Below, piece by piece: positions 61,700 to 64,000 of a DNA stretch of 64,000 bases. A program made the translations under genes and the position numbers. Source of the DNA: Cavenderia fasciculata (taxonomy: Eukaryota > Evosea > Eumycetozoa > Acytosteliales > Cavenderiaceae); NCBI RefSeq assembly GCF_000203815.1, contig NW_004457642.1, positions 620,001 through 684,000 of the forward strand, read 5' to 3'. Below the pieces are notes generated by a model that worked only from the letters and a program-made list of their open reading frames with translations, did no database searches and was not told where the DNA came from. Positions within the stretch are counted from its first letter, which is position 1; every line of letters starts with the position of its first letter.

Positions 61700-63991
61700 T
61701 TAAACATTTTGTTCAGTGTTTTGTTGTGGTTGTTGTTGAACTGGAACTGGACGAGGAGATGGGAATCTTGCTTCATCATCAGTATCATCAGAATCAAAGG
61801 TGGCGTGGACTGGACCAGTGAATGGTGGGAGTGGACTGGCAAATGAAGAGGCAGTTGGTGACGATGGTGGCTCACGAGAGACTGACATGGTGGTCATTCT
61901 AATCGAGTTGGATCCAGACGACACAGGTGAGATGGCTCCATCTTCATCATCATCGGCATCCTTGACATGACCAGAGACACTGTTGGAAGCAGACTTTGAA
62001 CGAGAAGAGGCAATGGCAGATTTGGAACGAGATCCAAATACATTGGTACCCTTGTCACCATAGTTGTGGATACGCCAGAACTTGGGCACAAAGAGGATGC
62101 AGATGGCGGCAGTAGTGATAAAGAGAGCCGATGCGCAAATGATGATACTTTGGTTCAAGTTGGATTGTGGCGACACCAAGAGTGGGATAATGACAAACAA
62201 GATGAACGAGATGGCGTAGAGGGTGTTACCAATCTCCTTGCTTTCATTGAACTCGTCAATGTCGACGATACGGATCTTCCACGACAAGAACACACCAGAC
62301 AAGAGTAAAACGGCAAACGAGCCGAGCAAACCATAGAGCACACCATTTCCGGCACTGTCCATCTGGCAGACCGACATGTACTCGTATTTGCCGACACCGT
62401 CGATATTAAAGACATCTTCAACACGGCTGTTGCCAACCTTGCTGGTCATGATGGCCAAAAAGATAATCTTGACGCAGATGATGGCAAAGACCCATGGGAA
62501 TAACTGGGCGTTGGTGATCTTGACGGCCTTGAGCTCGGGATTATCGAAAATCTTCCAGATACGGAAGTTCTTGACGACGAGGGCACCGACCAAGAGGGCA
62601 TAACCGACGGCGAGTAACCAGTAACGGGCACTGCAGACAGCATCAGAGTTTGGTTGCACCCAGATGATGACACCAATGTAGGTGATGCAAGCACCGATAA
62701 GGATGGCAATACAAAAGAGTGGTGAGGCGGAACGGATCGATTGGGTGTTACGGTAGACAAATACCAAGACGGCAAACACAATGGAAACGAGGTTGAGAAT
62801 ACCGGCAATGACCGAAAAGGCGTATTGGACGTCCCTGTCCATATCAACCTTGACCAATGGTACTGAATAGTTGCCTAAAAAGGTCATACCAGGGTATGGA
62901 ACATTCAATTGGAAGAACTTGGCCGATGTGATACAATTGGTGGTACCTGGTAAAAGATCGGTTGTCTTGTTGGTGATAACAGCCAAATTAAGATCACTAC
63001 AATAGTATGGATTAACAGTTCTATTGACAGTCATCAAATAAGCTGCTTGTGCATTTACTTTATCTTGAACATCTTGTGGTACCTAAAATAAATAAAAGAA
63101 AGACAAGAATAAAATGATTAGTTAGACAAATAAATAATATACAATTTTTTCTTCTTTTACTTACAAGAGATGAAAAATTATCAAGTCTAAGGAAATTATT
63201 GTTAAAATCACCGTAATATCTAATCATGGCAGTACGGTTAGTCATGGCAGCCTTGGTGAATTGGAGGTATGGAGTGGTCCAATCAGTGACAAAACTGAGA
63301 CCGATTTGCTCACCATAGATTTCACGTTGGCCGTACCCGTTGGTTCCGAGAGCCATACCACCTTGTTGCATAATGGTGATGGGCACCATCATATCATCTT
63401 GGGTGTGCGAGATCATATCAGCACCAAAGTCGTTCATGAGGTTCAAGGTGGCACCGTGTTCAATGTCTGGTTGGATCCAACCACCGGCTTGCCAGAGGTA
63501 GAGTTGTGGGACGGGCTTGCCAACGAGTGCGCTAGAGGCAACAGCACCTACATAAAAAGCGTTTGAACCATAGTTCATAATGAATGGTTCACCTGGATTG
63601 ACGTAACCAAGCACACTAGTCTTGGTCATGAGACCTGCAAAGTATCCCAAAATGTATTGGCATACATGGACGTTGTAGGTGACGTAGGAGAGGTTCTTGG
63701 TGGCAACTCTGTTACCACGGGTCAAGATGACAACCTCTGGGAATCGAGTGGTGATGTTGATGGCAGCGTTGGTGTACTCGAGCGAGGCAGCAATAAAACT
63801 GTCGTAGCCAAGTGCAATCTTTTCCTCCATAAATTCAATGGCACCATGTTCAGTGACACCTTCGAAAATATCAATATCTGTTGTTTGTAATTGTTTCTCT
63901 ACATTTACTTTAGCATAATTAACCATATAATTGAATCCTAAATAGAAAGAATAAGAAATTTGAATTGATTTTTTGAGGTCAGTGAAAGGAT
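61700..63991 (-). CDS. Class C GPCR with Bmp/PnrA-type ligand domain (Grl family), 5' end outside window
   Basis: Exons 63991-63165 and 63082-61700; a TAG acceptor at 63992-63994 shows further 5' exons beyond the window. The extracellular part is a basic-membrane-lipoprotein (Bmp/PnrA) periplasmic-binding-like domain (YLGFNYMVNYAKVNVEKQL; FIAASLEYTNAAINI; VLGYVNPGEPFIMNYG; DWTTPYLQFTKAAM). The second exon has a short link, then seven helices of the GABA-B/class C type (PLFCIAILIGACITYIGVII, WLLAVGYALLVGALVVKNFR). The tail is Ser-rich and acidic, ending in Gln. These dictyostelid Grl receptors respond to small molecules, for example GABA-like signals in some members; the ligand here is unknown. 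Coding GC is the highest in the window. Confidence 0.92.
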
Positions 63992-64000
63992 CTAAAAAAG

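Noticed and set aside
1-64000. tRNA or 5S genes
   Set aside because: Scanned by eye for GGTTCGAATCC-like B boxes; the few partial matches (11829, 21484, 42057, 55537) lie in coding or AT-rich DNA and lack cloverleaf arms.
1-64000. Retroelements such as DIRS, TRE or Skipper relatives
   Set aside because: No reverse transcriptase, integrase or recombinase motifs and no long terminal repeats were recognised on either strand.

Overview
The window looks like nuclear DNA of a dictyostelid social amoeba other than D. discoideum. Evidence: AT-rich intergenic DNA, short AT-rich GT..AG introns, Asn/Gln/Ser homopolymer runs in proteins, and families typical of the group (ComC-like LRR/TIG/EGF surface proteins, Bmp-domain class C receptors, cAMP-receptor-like GPCRs, large type I polyketide synthases, LRR-RasGEFs). 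Coding GC is higher than in D. discoideum, especially in the class C receptor and PKS genes. No tRNA, rRNA, CRISPR array or intact transposon was recognised.

Layout. 1-7.3 kb: 3' part of a ComC-like gene (+), then a convergent giant Sel1-repeat gene (-). 7.3-16 kb: a duplicated block. The divergent Sel1/ComC promoter region is followed by a dead ComC first exon, an intact delta-endotoxin-N-like gene, a dead Sel1 fragment, and a complete 12-exon ComC-like gene. 16-23 kb: tripeptidyl-peptidase (sedolisin), a DUF1365/cyclopropane-synthase-like fusion, and a TMEM41/VTT membrane protein. 23-27.3 kb: no credible gene, but a degenerate long-period repeat array carrying five copies of a 67-69 nt hairpin. 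28.5-43 kb: LRR-RasGEF, cAMP-receptor-like GPCR, GNAT acetyltransferase, ankyrin-like membrane protein, small secreted Cys protein. 43.5-47.5 kb: a second complete ComC-like gene (-). 48.7-56 kb: highly reducing PKS. 56-57.9 kb: gene-poor stretch with several inverted repeats and an orphan Cys-rich reading frame. 57.9-61.4 kb: a fourth substantial ComC-like gene lacking a visible signal-peptide exon. 61.7-64 kb: Bmp-domain class C GPCR, cut by the window edge.

How it fits together. The window is dominated by expansion and loss of ComC-like surface receptors (five loci in 64 kb). One tandem duplication left reciprocal relics, and one pair of distant paralogues shares an almost identical C-terminal exon. 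The other genes look like independent single genes for signalling, lysosomal proteolysis, lipid and secondary metabolism. The least explained feature is the five-copy hairpin array at 23-27 kb, which I rank as the best candidate for an undescribed non-coding system. All exon joins were worked out by hand from reading phase and splice signals and have not been tested against RNA.
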